Assembly: GCA_025350105.1 (NCBI GenBank) | Contig: JANXYJ010000201.1 | Location: 1-64,000, forward strand | DNA length: 64,000 nt | Reading direction: 5' to 3' | Source: Terriglobia bacterium | Lineage (GTDB): Bacteria > Acidobacteriota > Terriglobia > Bryobacterales > Bryobacteraceae | Shown: positions 1-6,876 of the stretch, piece after piece | Numbering within the stretch: position 1 is the first letter of the stretch | How the letters are laid out: each line of letters starts with the position of its first letter | Notes under the pieces: model-generated | The model's database searches: none | What the model was told of the DNA's origin: nothing | The model's input: only the letters and a program-made list of their open reading frames with translations | Translations under genes and position numbers: made by a program

Positions 1-150
1 GTCACAGAGCTTGGAGATGGGCTCCTTCTCCAGTAAATGGCGCCTTAGGATGGCGACCTTCTATTCTGCCGTGTAGTGCTTCCGTGTCTTTTTCACGCGT
101 TCTCTCCGTTATCTTAACGGGCGAACGCTCCTTCCAGTTCCAGCTGAGGC
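1..150 (-). pseudogene. IS3-type transposase OrfA fragment at window edge, with in-frame amber codon
   Basis: Read on the minus strand, a GTG at 94-96 preceded by GGAGAGAAC begins a reading frame typical of IS3-family OrfA helix-turn-helix proteins. It starts KKTRKHYTAE, then a TAG codon (61-63), then continues KVAILRRHLLEKEP and ISKLCD to the window edge. In relatives I recall, a glutamate codon sits where the TAG is, so this looks like GAG changed to TAG. The element boundary is probably near 150, where homology of the neighbouring lipoprotein gene stops. Only the first ~32 codons are inside the window, so whether the rest of the insertion sequence is intact cannot be seen. The family call rests on pattern recognition. 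Confidence 0.6.
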
Positions 151-160
151 AAAACAGTTT

Positions 161-661
161 ATGGCAAGCCTAGCAGGCTTTGTCGATCTGGTCGCCGGCT
201 TCCACAATACCGTCGGTGCTTTTAGTTTGAATCGCTTTCAGCATAAGCGCGGTGGCATCGTGCATGGCGTGGTTGTGTTTAATCCAGGAAGCGCGGTCGC
301 TGTCGATGAGGGTCTTGATCACTTCCGGTGACAGCTCAATATCGGAACGTTCGGCTTTTTCGCCGGGCTGGGCCACAGCACGGAGGGGAATCTGCAAGGA
401 GTTGGTTGCCTCCAGCAGCGCGATGGCGTGGCGCCGCAGTTCCTTCCAATCGTCGTCAGTTTTGGGTGCGGTTTCGATGATGCCCTGGGCCGTGGAACGG
501 GTGGAAACCGATTTCCACAAAAAATCGGCGTTGGGATCCACGACGGAATCCATGAGATCCTTCACGGTGGCGGTGGTGCGATATTCCGGCTCCGGGCCGG
601 TGCATGCGCTACAGAAGAAAGCCAAAACGCCAGTGGCAGCAACAATCAGTCTCTTGCCCAT
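161..661 (-). pseudogene. Cytochrome c'-type lipoprotein, haem motif broken by an amber codon
   Basis: A 163-residue product begins with a signal peptide and a lipobox-like FCSAC, so it should be a lipid-anchored exported protein. The body resembles four-helix cytochrome c'-like proteins of soil bacteria (SVVDPNADFLWKSV near the start, HDATALMLKAI near the end), whose C-terminus carries CxxCH for covalent haem. Here the frame reads D-K-A-C, then TAG (170-172), then A-C-H (161-169). The haem motif is therefore C-stop-A-C-H, and a single GAG-to-TAG change would explain it. Only about three codons after the motif look homologous (K-L-F) before the sequence turns into the adjacent insertion sequence. 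I therefore read the gene as doubly damaged: nonsense in the haem motif and loss of the last residues. As it stands it could not attach haem normally. Confidence 0.65.
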
Positions 662-952
662 TTGTCACCTTCTGAAAAGAGAGTATGACAGCCCGGCCTG
701 CCGCGATCCAACTATCTTTAGGCTATTTTTGCATTTAGGCTATTTGTGCACTGGCGGCGTTCCGTTTGCGGGACACACCGCCGGGTGTTTTTGCGATTTC
801 CGGGGTGAATCGCGGAACCCGCGCTCGCTCATGCTCGCGGCTCGCGGCTCGCTGCCGAGATGGGGATGAAGGGGATAAAGTCGGCACCCAAGATGGAATG
901 AGCGGGCCGCGACATCAGCCAGCGCCTCTTTGCAGGGGGAGGTTGCAGCAGG
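662..952. other. Gene-free stretch
   Basis: No reading frame here has a credible start, ribosome site and protein-like composition on either strand. The segment includes a short GC-rich run with repeated CTCGCGGCTCG-like words near 830-850. It probably holds the promoter of the broken lipoprotein gene on one side and the 3' flank of the next minus-strand gene on the other. Confidence 0.5.
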
Positions 953-1228
953 TTAGCCGCGGGCGCGCATCACTTCGGGCGAGGGCCGGTAGTAGCGGCG
1001 GATGGCTTCGGCTTCCGTCATGAAGGTACCGTTCTTGGTGCGGCCGTAAAATTCGCCGCCTTTGTGATAGACCTTAGTGGTCGGGTTGGTCCACACCAGG
1101 CCGTTGGCCAGACTCACGGAGATTTCGCGTTCGTTGGGCAAAGCTACGGGTGTTTTCTGCGCTGCTTTCGCGACGGGGCGGGCCTCCTGAACAGGAGCCG
1201 ACATCTGAAGTACATGTGCGGGCATCAT
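953..1228 (-). CDS. Small protein with a YHKGG...YGRTKNG-type domain
   Basis: A 91-residue protein. The N-terminal half is low complexity (Ala/Pro/Lys). The C-terminal half has a compact motif series, GLVWTNPTTKVYHKGG, then FYGRTKNG, then MTEAEAIRRYYRP, resembling a short domain I recall at the ends of exported acidobacterial proteins, where Tyr-His and a Tyr-Gly-x-Thr core recur. The start is one of two adjacent ATG codons, with AAAGGA about 12 bases upstream. No signal peptide is evident. Function is unknown; the domain comparison is from memory and not tested. Confidence 0.65.
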   Translation of the reverse strand: MMPAHVLQMSAPVQEARPVAKAAQKTPVALPNEREISVSLANGLVWTNPTTKVYHKGGEFYGRTKNGTFMTEAEAIRRYYRPSPEVMRARG

Positions 1229-1347
1229 TTTGGTAGTGATCCTTTGTCCTTTGGGTAGTTTCGTCTTGCGGGTTTGTGCGGCTGCTTTTATTTACGGCTT
1301 TCCCAAACTGACGGCGCGCGGTCACGGCCGGGTTTTGGGAGTTGAGA

Positions 1348-1674
1348 TCAACACACCAGGTGGTTCAGTGTGCGGACCTCCTCAATCGGACTGGTTGCAA
1401 CAACCCCGTGATGGGGAATTTCAAACTGCAAACGCATTCCCCGCATCAGGGTGTCGGCAAGCAACGCCAACACCGGCACGGGGCAATGACGGGGGTGGCC
1501 AGAGATCAAGACCCGGCCATCCCCCCGGTTTACCATGCGGTAGGTATGCCCGCCGGTCCGCACTTCCAGCACGGCGCCGATGGGCAGGGTCTCCAGATCA
1601 ATGCCCTCGGTTTTGATTCCCTCTGTTTGGAATGAGGTCTGCGCCTCTGGGGAGTTTGTGTTTATGTTCCACAT
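1348..1674 (-). CDS. Conserved-looking 108-residue protein of unknown function
   Basis: The ATG at 1674 is preceded by AAGGTGG at good spacing, which supports a real gene. The product is soluble, with an acidic N-terminus followed by a beta-rich core (LPIGAVLEVRTGGHTYRMVN, then GRVLISGHP). No signal peptide or membrane segment is visible. Codon use matches neighbouring genes. I do not recognise the family. The same-strand neighbour downstream (953-1228) is about 120 bases away, so the two may be separately transcribed. Confidence 0.6.
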   Translation of the reverse strand: MWNINTNSPEAQTSFQTEGIKTEGIDLETLPIGAVLEVRTGGHTYRMVNRGDGRVLISGHPRHCPVPVLALLADTLMRGMRLQFEIPHHGVVATSPIEEVRTLNHLVC

Positions 1675-1736
1675 GGAATGCCACCTTGTCTTTCGTGCTC
1701 TGGCTGCGGTCGTGTTCTGGCTGCGGTGTTGCTCCG

Positions 1737-1764
1737 GGCTCTACTCTTCCGGCTCTACTCTTCC
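1737..1764. repeat. Short tandem repeat (GGCTCTACTCTTCC x2 plus partial third copy)
   Basis: Two exact 14-bp copies followed by a partial copy (GGCTCTACTAC) lie upstream of the minus-strand gene that starts at 1674. They fall in the intergenic space, where they could affect promoter spacing; no function can be assigned. Confidence 0.8.
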
Positions 1765-2054
1765 GGCTCTACTACGGCAATTGAGTGGCCAAGCTTGAAA
1801 ACGGGCGGGTTGCGCCGCCGGAAGACAGAAGGGCTGAAGCCTGAACAGCGCTGCGGCGATTACGCGAATCCTATCCAGGCTATTGTTGCCATTGCACTTA
1901 CCGGGAGTTTGGCGGGTAACACAAAGGAAATAGTGCGGTGGCGGCTGTGCTGGCGGCGGTAAGAAATAGCGGGGCGGAAGGAGCAAATTTCCGATGAAAG
2001 CGAGCCGGCGGTGTCTCGCCGGTGACTTTCTCATCTCATAGGTGAGATGCCAGC

Positions 2055-2300
2055 GTGAGCAAAGCATTGGAAGTGTGTGCAAATGAACGATGGTTAATCT
2101 CGGAACCGATTGGCCCGCGCCGTGCACTGCTGGAAGGCATGGAATCTCTGATCGCATCTCTCCTAATTGCAGGAATTGCCTGCGCCGGCTCGATTGGAGT
2201 CGGGTATTTGTTGGCCCGGGCAGCGTTGGGCGGAATTCTGGCGCTGGCGCAACTTCCGATCAGGGCGGAAGTCGTGGTTACCGAACGCAATCGGCGCTGA
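2055..2300 (+). CDS. Small single-span membrane protein
   Basis: The 81-residue frame has a GTG start preceded by TAGGTGAG at workable spacing. An internal ATG at 2139 would give a 53-residue version starting MESLIASLLIAG, but GGAAGG sits too close to it. The centre is one strongly hydrophobic Gly/Ala-rich helix (roughly residues 29-66), then a short basic tail (VVVTERNRR). Tiny membrane proteins of this kind exist in related bacteria but have no assigned function. Confidence 0.5.
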   Translation: MSKALEVCANERWLISEPIGPRRALLEGMESLIASLLIAGIACAGSIGVGYLLARAALGGILALAQLPIRAEVVVTERNRR

Positions 2301-2411
2301 ACCTAGGCAGTTGCGCACGGCGGCCGCAAGAAGCGCCGAGAACTCCGCCTCCTTAATTGGGTAGCAGGATATGTAGCAGGCCGTCGCCACCCTGGATCGC
2401 TCGACGCATCG

Positions 2412-2519
2412 ATAACTGCGTCCGTCGCTATAACTGCGTCCATCGCGATAACTGCGTCCATCGCTATAACTGCGTCCGTCGCTATAACTGCATCCGTCGC
2501 TATAACTGCGTCCATCACT
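2412..2519. repeat. Six tandem copies of an 18-bp unit
   Basis: Units start at 2412, 2430, 2448, 2466, 2484 and 2502, with consensus ATAACTGCGTCCATCGCT. Variation is confined to a few positions (CAT/CGT, GCT/GCG, TGCG/TGCA). The period is a multiple of three, so an open frame crosses it on the minus strand (repeating DAVIAT/DAVIAM), but nothing else supports that frame as a gene. The array ends about 120 bases before the GTG of the coiled-coil gene that opens the GTPase operon, so protein-binding sites or a phase-variable spacer are possible. Confidence 0.85.
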
Positions 2520-2639
2520 TCGGTCCCTGAGTTCACCCAGCCGGCCCCTGCAAACTGGTATTCTGATCTTGGCAATTGCCTGGCTCCCACACGCGAGTGA
2601 GGAGGGCACGGGTGTAAGTACGGCCGGGGAGGAAATCCT

Positions 2640-3209
2640 GTGTCAGAACCAGCATTCGCAGTGGACCAATTGGCGCACGCCGAGCACGCTCCGTCCAGTC
2701 ACGAGAACGCCGAAAAAGTTCAGCAGGTGCGCGAAATTCTTTTCGGACCCGACCTGCGGCAGATCGATCAGAATCTGAATCAGATTGGCGAGATGGTGCG
2801 GAAGCAGAGCGCGGATTTGCGTGAGGAAATGCGCCGCCGCCTGGATACCTTCGAGACGCTGTTTAAGAGCGAAATCGAAACCCTGCAAGGGCAAGTTCGC
2901 CGGGAGCGGGACGAGCGGGTTGCCGCCGATTCGCAGCTTTCCAAGAACTCACATGAAGCGGGCGAGGGCACGCACCGGCGTCTGGCCGATTACAGCGATC
3001 AGTTTGCGTCGGCGCAAACCGCGTTGCGCGGCGAAATGCTGGCGCAGATGAAAACGCTGTTCGACGAAATGACGGCGCGCGATGAGCGTTGGACCAAGCT
3101 GATTGAATCGCGGCTGGGCGCGCTCGGTCAACAAAAAACCGATCGCACGGCGCTGGCTACCTTGCTATCGGAGATGGCCGCGCGTTTGGGCCAGGAATCG
3201 CAGAGTTAG
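2640..3209 (+). CDS. Coiled-coil protein, first gene of the GTPase/phosphorelay operon
   Basis: A 189-residue soluble protein with a GTG start preceded by GGGGAGGAAA. After a short His/Ala-rich leader, residues ~25-185 are almost entirely charged amphipathic helix (Glu, Arg, Gln, Leu heptads such as DLREEMRRRLDTFETLFKSE). There is no signal peptide or membrane span. It lies 29 bases upstream of the OmpA-domain gene, and the next four genes overlap or nearly touch, so all five are probably one transcript. A scaffold or adaptor role for the GTPase module is a guess from position; the family is not recognised. Confidence 0.75.
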   Translation: MSEPAFAVDQLAHAEHAPSSHENAEKVQQVREILFGPDLRQIDQNLNQIGEMVRKQSADLREEMRRRLDTFETLFKSEIETLQGQVRRERDERVAADSQLSKNSHEAGEGTHRRLADYSDQFASAQTALRGEMLAQMKTLFDEMTARDERWTKLIESRLGALGQQKTDRTALATLLSEMAARLGQESQS

Positions 3210-3238
3210 AGCAGGCATGCAGGCATAAGGAGCGCGTT

Positions 3239-4777
3239 GTGGCGAAACCCGCGCCCTGGCGGCAGGCTGGCGTCGTGAAAACAAACGTGGCCGGATCAAA
3301 CGACGATCCCAACGACGAACTCGCCGAGCTGCGCAGGCTGCTAGACATCCCGGATTCGGTAGAGTGGGCGGAGCTGCGTTCCTTCTGGCTGGACCGCGAA
3401 CGCCGCGCCCGCGATTTGGGCGAGCGCCTGCCGGATGCGGTGCGTCTACGCACTGAATCGGATAACCAGTTACGGGACGCGCTGCAGCCGGTAATCGAAG
3501 AGGGCCTGAAGCTTTCGGTACGGCGCAATCCGCAGGTGATCACCGAAGCGCTGTTTCCGCTGATTGGCACGATGGTGCGCCGGTCTGTGGCGGCATCGCT
3601 GGCGCAATTGAACGAGAACGTAAATCAAACGTTGGAATCGTCTTTGTCGTTGCGATCGGTGGCCTGGCGCTGGGAAGCTTCGCGGCGCGGGGTTCCGTTT
3701 TCGCGCGTGTTACTGGAACGCAGCCTGCGTTTCCGCGTCGAACAAGCGTTTCTGATCGATCGCCGCGCGGGCCTGCTGCTGCTGCACCGCACCTCGCAGG
3801 ACTCCGTGGTACGAGATCCCACTGTGATCTCGGGCATGTTGACGGCGATTCAGGACTTCGTGCAGGATTCCTTCAGCGGACCGGAGGAAATGCTGGAGTC
3901 CGTGCGCATGGGTGAGCATACGGTGTGGATCAACTCCGGCCCGCGTGCGGTGTTGACGTGCGTGGTGCGCGGTGCGGTTCCGCCCAGCTTCAAGACGGTG
4001 ATGGAAGAGTCGCTGGGCGAAATTCACCGGGAGTTTGCCAAGGAACTGGAGGAATTCAGCGGCGATACGGAAGCCTTCGCCGGTGCCGCGCCGGTGCTGG
4101 ATGCGTGTTTGCTGGGCCAAGCACCGAGGGTTTTGCATAAAGCGGGCATGCGTTGGCTGTGGGCCACGGCGAGTTTGCTCCTGCTAGCCGCGGCCGCGTT
4201 CGGGATTTGGCGCTGGACGCAAAACCGTCACTTCGAACAGTATGTCCAAAGCTTGCGATCGCAACCGGGCATTGTGGTGAACCAGGCGGAGCGCGTCGGC
4301 GGCAAGTGGCACGTGAAGGGTCTGCGCGATCCGATGGCCGTTGATCCGCTGAGCCTGGCTGGATCGGCTGAAGTCGATCCAGCGCAGTTGGAGATGGAGA
4401 TGACGCCCTATCTTTCGCCGGACTATTCGCCACAACGGGCCGCGGCGGAAGCGGCGCAGCGCGTGCAAAGCCGGGTGCTGACGTATGCAACCAATTCCGC
4501 CAAGGTTCCCGATTCTGCGATTGATTTTCTGGCGGCCGATATCCGGCTGCTGGACGATTTCGCCACGCTGGCCAATCGCTCCGCTTTGATCCACGTGACC
4601 GGAAGCGCTGATACGGTGGGCGATGCGGCGCACAACAACAACCTGGCCACCCAGAGGGCCGAAAATGTGGTGGACGCGCTTACGGCGTCCGGACTGCCAG
4701 CGGCGCTGTTCGATGTGCGGGTAAGGCCGGGCGTGGCGCGCTTCGTCAATTTCGAAGTCGAGATGACCGCGAAGTGA
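3239..4777 (+). CDS. Membrane protein with cytoplasmic roadblock/longin-like domain and C-terminal OmpA-like domain
   Basis: 512 residues, GTG start behind AAGGAG. Residues 1-160 are helical and charged, predicted cytoplasmic. Residues ~168-285 (AFLIDRRAGLLLLHR, then ISGMLTAIQDFVQDSF, then GPRAVLTCVVRG) follow the hydrophobic pattern of roadblock/longin-like folds, which commonly partner small GTPases. This is my reading, not a search result. Residues 306-325 form one transmembrane helix. Residues ~400-512 resemble an OmpA/MotB peptidoglycan-binding domain (VTGSADTVGDAAHN, LATQRAENVVDAL). The architecture would tie a cytoplasmic GTPase to the cell wall. Its stop overlaps the start of the GTPase gene by four bases, implying translational coupling. 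Confidence 0.75.
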   Translation: MAKPAPWRQAGVVKTNVAGSNDDPNDELAELRRLLDIPDSVEWAELRSFWLDRERRARDLGERLPDAVRLRTESDNQLRDALQPVIEEGLKLSVRRNPQVITEALFPLIGTMVRRSVAASLAQLNENVNQTLESSLSLRSVAWRWEASRRGVPFSRVLLERSLRFRVEQAFLIDRRAGLLLLHRTSQDSVVRDPTVISGMLTAIQDFVQDSFSGPEEMLESVRMGEHTVWINSGPRAVLTCVVRGAVPPSFKTVMEESLGEIHREFAKELEEFSGDTEAFAGAAPVLDACLLGQAPRVLHKAGMRWLWATASLLLLAAAAFGIWRWTQNRHFEQYVQSLRSQPGIVVNQAERVGGKWHVKGLRDPMAVDPLSLAGSAEVDPAQLEMEMTPYLSPDYSPQRAAAEAAQRVQSRVLTYATNSAKVPDSAIDFLAADIRLLDDFATLANRSALIHVTGSADTVGDAAHNNNLATQRAENVVDALTASGLPAALFDVRVRPGVARFVNFEVEMTAK

Positions 4778-5313
4778 CAGAAGCGGTGAAAGCGATCCAG
4801 AAAAAAGTCTGCCTGCTGGGGTCTTTTGGCGTGGGCAAAACCAGCTTGGTGCGGCGTTTTGTGCAAGGCATTTTCGACGAGCGCTATCTGACCACCTTGG
4901 GCGTGAAGATCGACAAAAAGGAATTTACCCTGCCCGACAAAAAGGCGATGATCAACCTGGTGCTGTGGGATTTGGCGGGGGAGGATTTTCGCGCGCCGGT
5001 GCAGCTTGCTTACGTGCGCGGCGCGGCGGCATGCCTGTACGTGGCGGATGTGACCCGGCCGGAAACTTTGACCACTGCGCAAACCATTGCGGCGCGAGTG
5101 CGCGAGCAAGTGGGACCGCTGCCGTTTGCGTTGGCCCTGAATAAGACTGATTTGACTGCGGGCGATCCGGCTTACGGCGATCAAAAACGGGACGCCACCT
5201 CCGGGATTCTCACCCAGATGACCACGGAAGGTTGGACGGTTACGCAAACCAGTGCAAAAACGGGGGCGGGCGTAGAGGATGCCTTCGCGGCGCTGGCGTT
5301 GCGCTTGCTCTGA
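4774..5313 (+). CDS. Ras/Rab-like small GTPase
   Basis: 179 residues. All G boxes are present: P-loop GSFGVGKTS (16-24), switch I threonines TTLGVK (40-45), G3 WDLAGE (65-70), G4 NKTD (123-126) and G5 SAK (160-162). The position equivalent to Ras Gln61 is Glu70, as in several bacterial Ras-superfamily proteins I recall, so intrinsic hydrolysis may need a partner. There is no C-terminal lipidation motif. The start is a GTG inside GTGA, overlapping the upstream OmpA/roadblock-like gene. That partner and the two downstream phosphorelay genes suggest a polarity, surface-sensing or envelope-signalling switch, by analogy with MglA/MglB. It is not MglA itself, since the G3 box differs. Confidence 0.9.
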   Translation: MTEAVKAIQKKVCLLGSFGVGKTSLVRRFVQGIFDERYLTTLGVKIDKKEFTLPDKKAMINLVLWDLAGEDFRAPVQLAYVRGAAACLYVADVTRPETLTTAQTIAARVREQVGPLPFALALNKTDLTAGDPAYGDQKRDATSGILTQMTTEGWTVTQTSAKTGAGVEDAFAALALRLL

Positions 5314-5328
5314 CGGCGGCGATCGAGA

Positions 5329-6876
5329 ATGGCAACAATGGACTGGCTTTATCCAATTCTGGACATGGCGGTGCTGGAAACGGTGGTGCCGGAGGCGGCT
5401 CCGTTCCTCTGGCAGCTAAAGTCGCCCGCTCCGGATTGGTTTCGCTGGCAAACGGCGGAATCGGTTTCCATGGAGGCTTTGGCCGAAGAATTCGCGTTCC
5501 TGGATTTCTTTGTCCCGGAAGCCTTTCGCCTGCGGGAGACAAGCGGATTGCAACGGGTACGCAGCGAAATTTGGACGCAAGTAAATGCCCAGGGCGCGGA
5601 AAATGCCTTTCGGGCGGAAATGATTTTTGGCCCCTCCACGGTATTGGTGATTCAGCAAGTGAACCAGGATCACGCGGAGATTCGCACGGCGCATCAATGG
5701 GGGAGGGATTGGGCACTGGCCAGCCAGCGCCTGGATCATCGCCGCGAAAATGTGGAAGTGATGGGCCGGCACAAGGACGAATTTTTGTCCAGCATGAGCC
5801 ACGAACTACGTACGCCGCTCAATTCCATCGTCGGATTCGCCACACTGTTGGGACAGCGCAAAGGCGGCGAACTCACGGAACGGCAAGCGGGCTTTGTCAA
5901 CAATATTCACACGGCGTCCCGGCATTTGCTGGCCTTGATCAACGAACTGCTGGACATTGCCAAAATCGACGCCGGACGGCTGGAACTGCACAGCGAACTG
6001 TTTCCCGCCGAGGACTGCGTAAACGAAGTTCTTACCGTGCTGATGCCGCAAGCGAGCGTAAAAAGCCTGCAGATTAAAACCGTTGGCGCCCAGTTGAAGG
6101 TATTTTGCGACCGGTTGCGGCTGAAACAAATTCTGTACAACTTGTTGAGTAACGCCATTAAGTTTTCGCCGGTTGGAGCGCAGGTGACGATTGCATTTGA
6201 GGAAAAGCAAAATGCCGTGTGCATGACCGTGAGCGACCAGGGACCTGGAATCGCCAAGGCAGAGCAGGCAAGAATCTTCGAACCGTTTCAGAGCCGGAAT
6301 GGAAGAAAAGAAGAAGGCACGGGGCTGGGCTTGGCCATCACGCGGCGACTGGTGGAGGCGCACGGCGGGACCATTACGTTGGAGAGCACGCCGCAACAGG
6401 GCTCGCGCTTTCAGATGACGCTGCCGCGGCCCGGTTCCTCGGCCGTACCTTCTATCTCTGCTGGCGGCATCGCGGTGATTGAGGGCGAGCCGGGAACGGG
6501 ATTGTTAATCCGCTCCATCCTGGAACCCGAACACCAGGTGACGGTGTACTCCTCATGGGAGAGCGCACGGCAGGGGTTTGCCACAGCGGCGCCCGGCCTG
6601 GTGTTCGTGGATCACCATCTGGCCGACGCCGAAAGCAGCGAGGTGTTGGCGCAGATCCGCCAACAGAAATCCTTGACCCAGATGTTTGTGACGGTACTGA
6701 CGCGGGAGCCGGATGAGGGACCAGCGGGCTTTGACCAGGTGATTCACAAACCCTTGGGAGACGGCCGCGCGATTGAGCAATGCGTGGAACATGCGATGAA
6801 ACGGCGATTGGAAACCTTGCCTGACGCCGCGATTGAAAACACTGCGCTGGAAACGCCCAAAGGAGTTTCCGTTTGA
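5329..6876 (+). CDS. Soluble hybrid histidine kinase
   Basis: 515 residues. Residues 1-140 are an unassigned N-terminal sensory region without membrane spans. HisKA carries the phosphoacceptor in SSMSHELRTPLN (His158). The ATPase domain shows NLLSNAIKFSP (N box), DQGPGIA (G1) and GTGLGLAI (G2). From ~375 to 490 lies a receiver domain with EGE as the acidic pair, Asp in LVFVDHH and Lys in VIHKP. Histidine and receiver aspartate allow internal phosphotransfer. The gene starts 15 bases after the GTPase stop, and its own stop overlaps the next start, so it is in the operon. A cytoplasmic sensor next to a GTPase suggests it may read GTPase state; that is inference. Confidence 0.88.
   Translation: MATMDWLYPILDMAVLETVVPEAAPFLWQLKSPAPDWFRWQTAESVSMEALAEEFAFLDFFVPEAFRLRETSGLQRVRSEIWTQVNAQGAENAFRAEMIFGPSTVLVIQQVNQDHAEIRTAHQWGRDWALASQRLDHRRENVEVMGRHKDEFLSSMSHELRTPLNSIVGFATLLGQRKGGELTERQAGFVNNIHTASRHLLALINELLDIAKIDAGRLELHSELFPAEDCVNEVLTVLMPQASVKSLQIKTVGAQLKVFCDRLRLKQILYNLLSNAIKFSPVGAQVTIAFEEKQNAVCMTVSDQGPGIAKAEQARIFEPFQSRNGRKEEGTGLGLAITRRLVEAHGGTITLESTPQQGSRFQMTLPRPGSSAVPSISAGGIAVIEGEPGTGLLIRSILEPEHQVTVYSSWESARQGFATAAPGLVFVDHHLADAESSEVLAQIRQQKSLTQMFVTVLTREPDEGPAGFDQVIHKPLGDGRAIEQCVEHAMKRRLETLPDAAIENTALETPKGVSV

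Noticed and set aside
170-172. TAG reassigned to an amino acid (for example pyrrolysine) in this organism
   Set aside because: Many well-defined genes in the window end with TAG at the expected length, so it acts as a normal stop.
2412-2519. CRISPR array
   Set aside because: There are no unique spacers between units; it is a simple head-to-tail repeat without cas genes.
2303-2609. Open frames on the minus strand running through the 18-bp repeat (DAVIAT and SYSDGR repeats)
   Set aside because: The frames exist only because the unit length is a multiple of three; no ribosome site or other protein features support translation.
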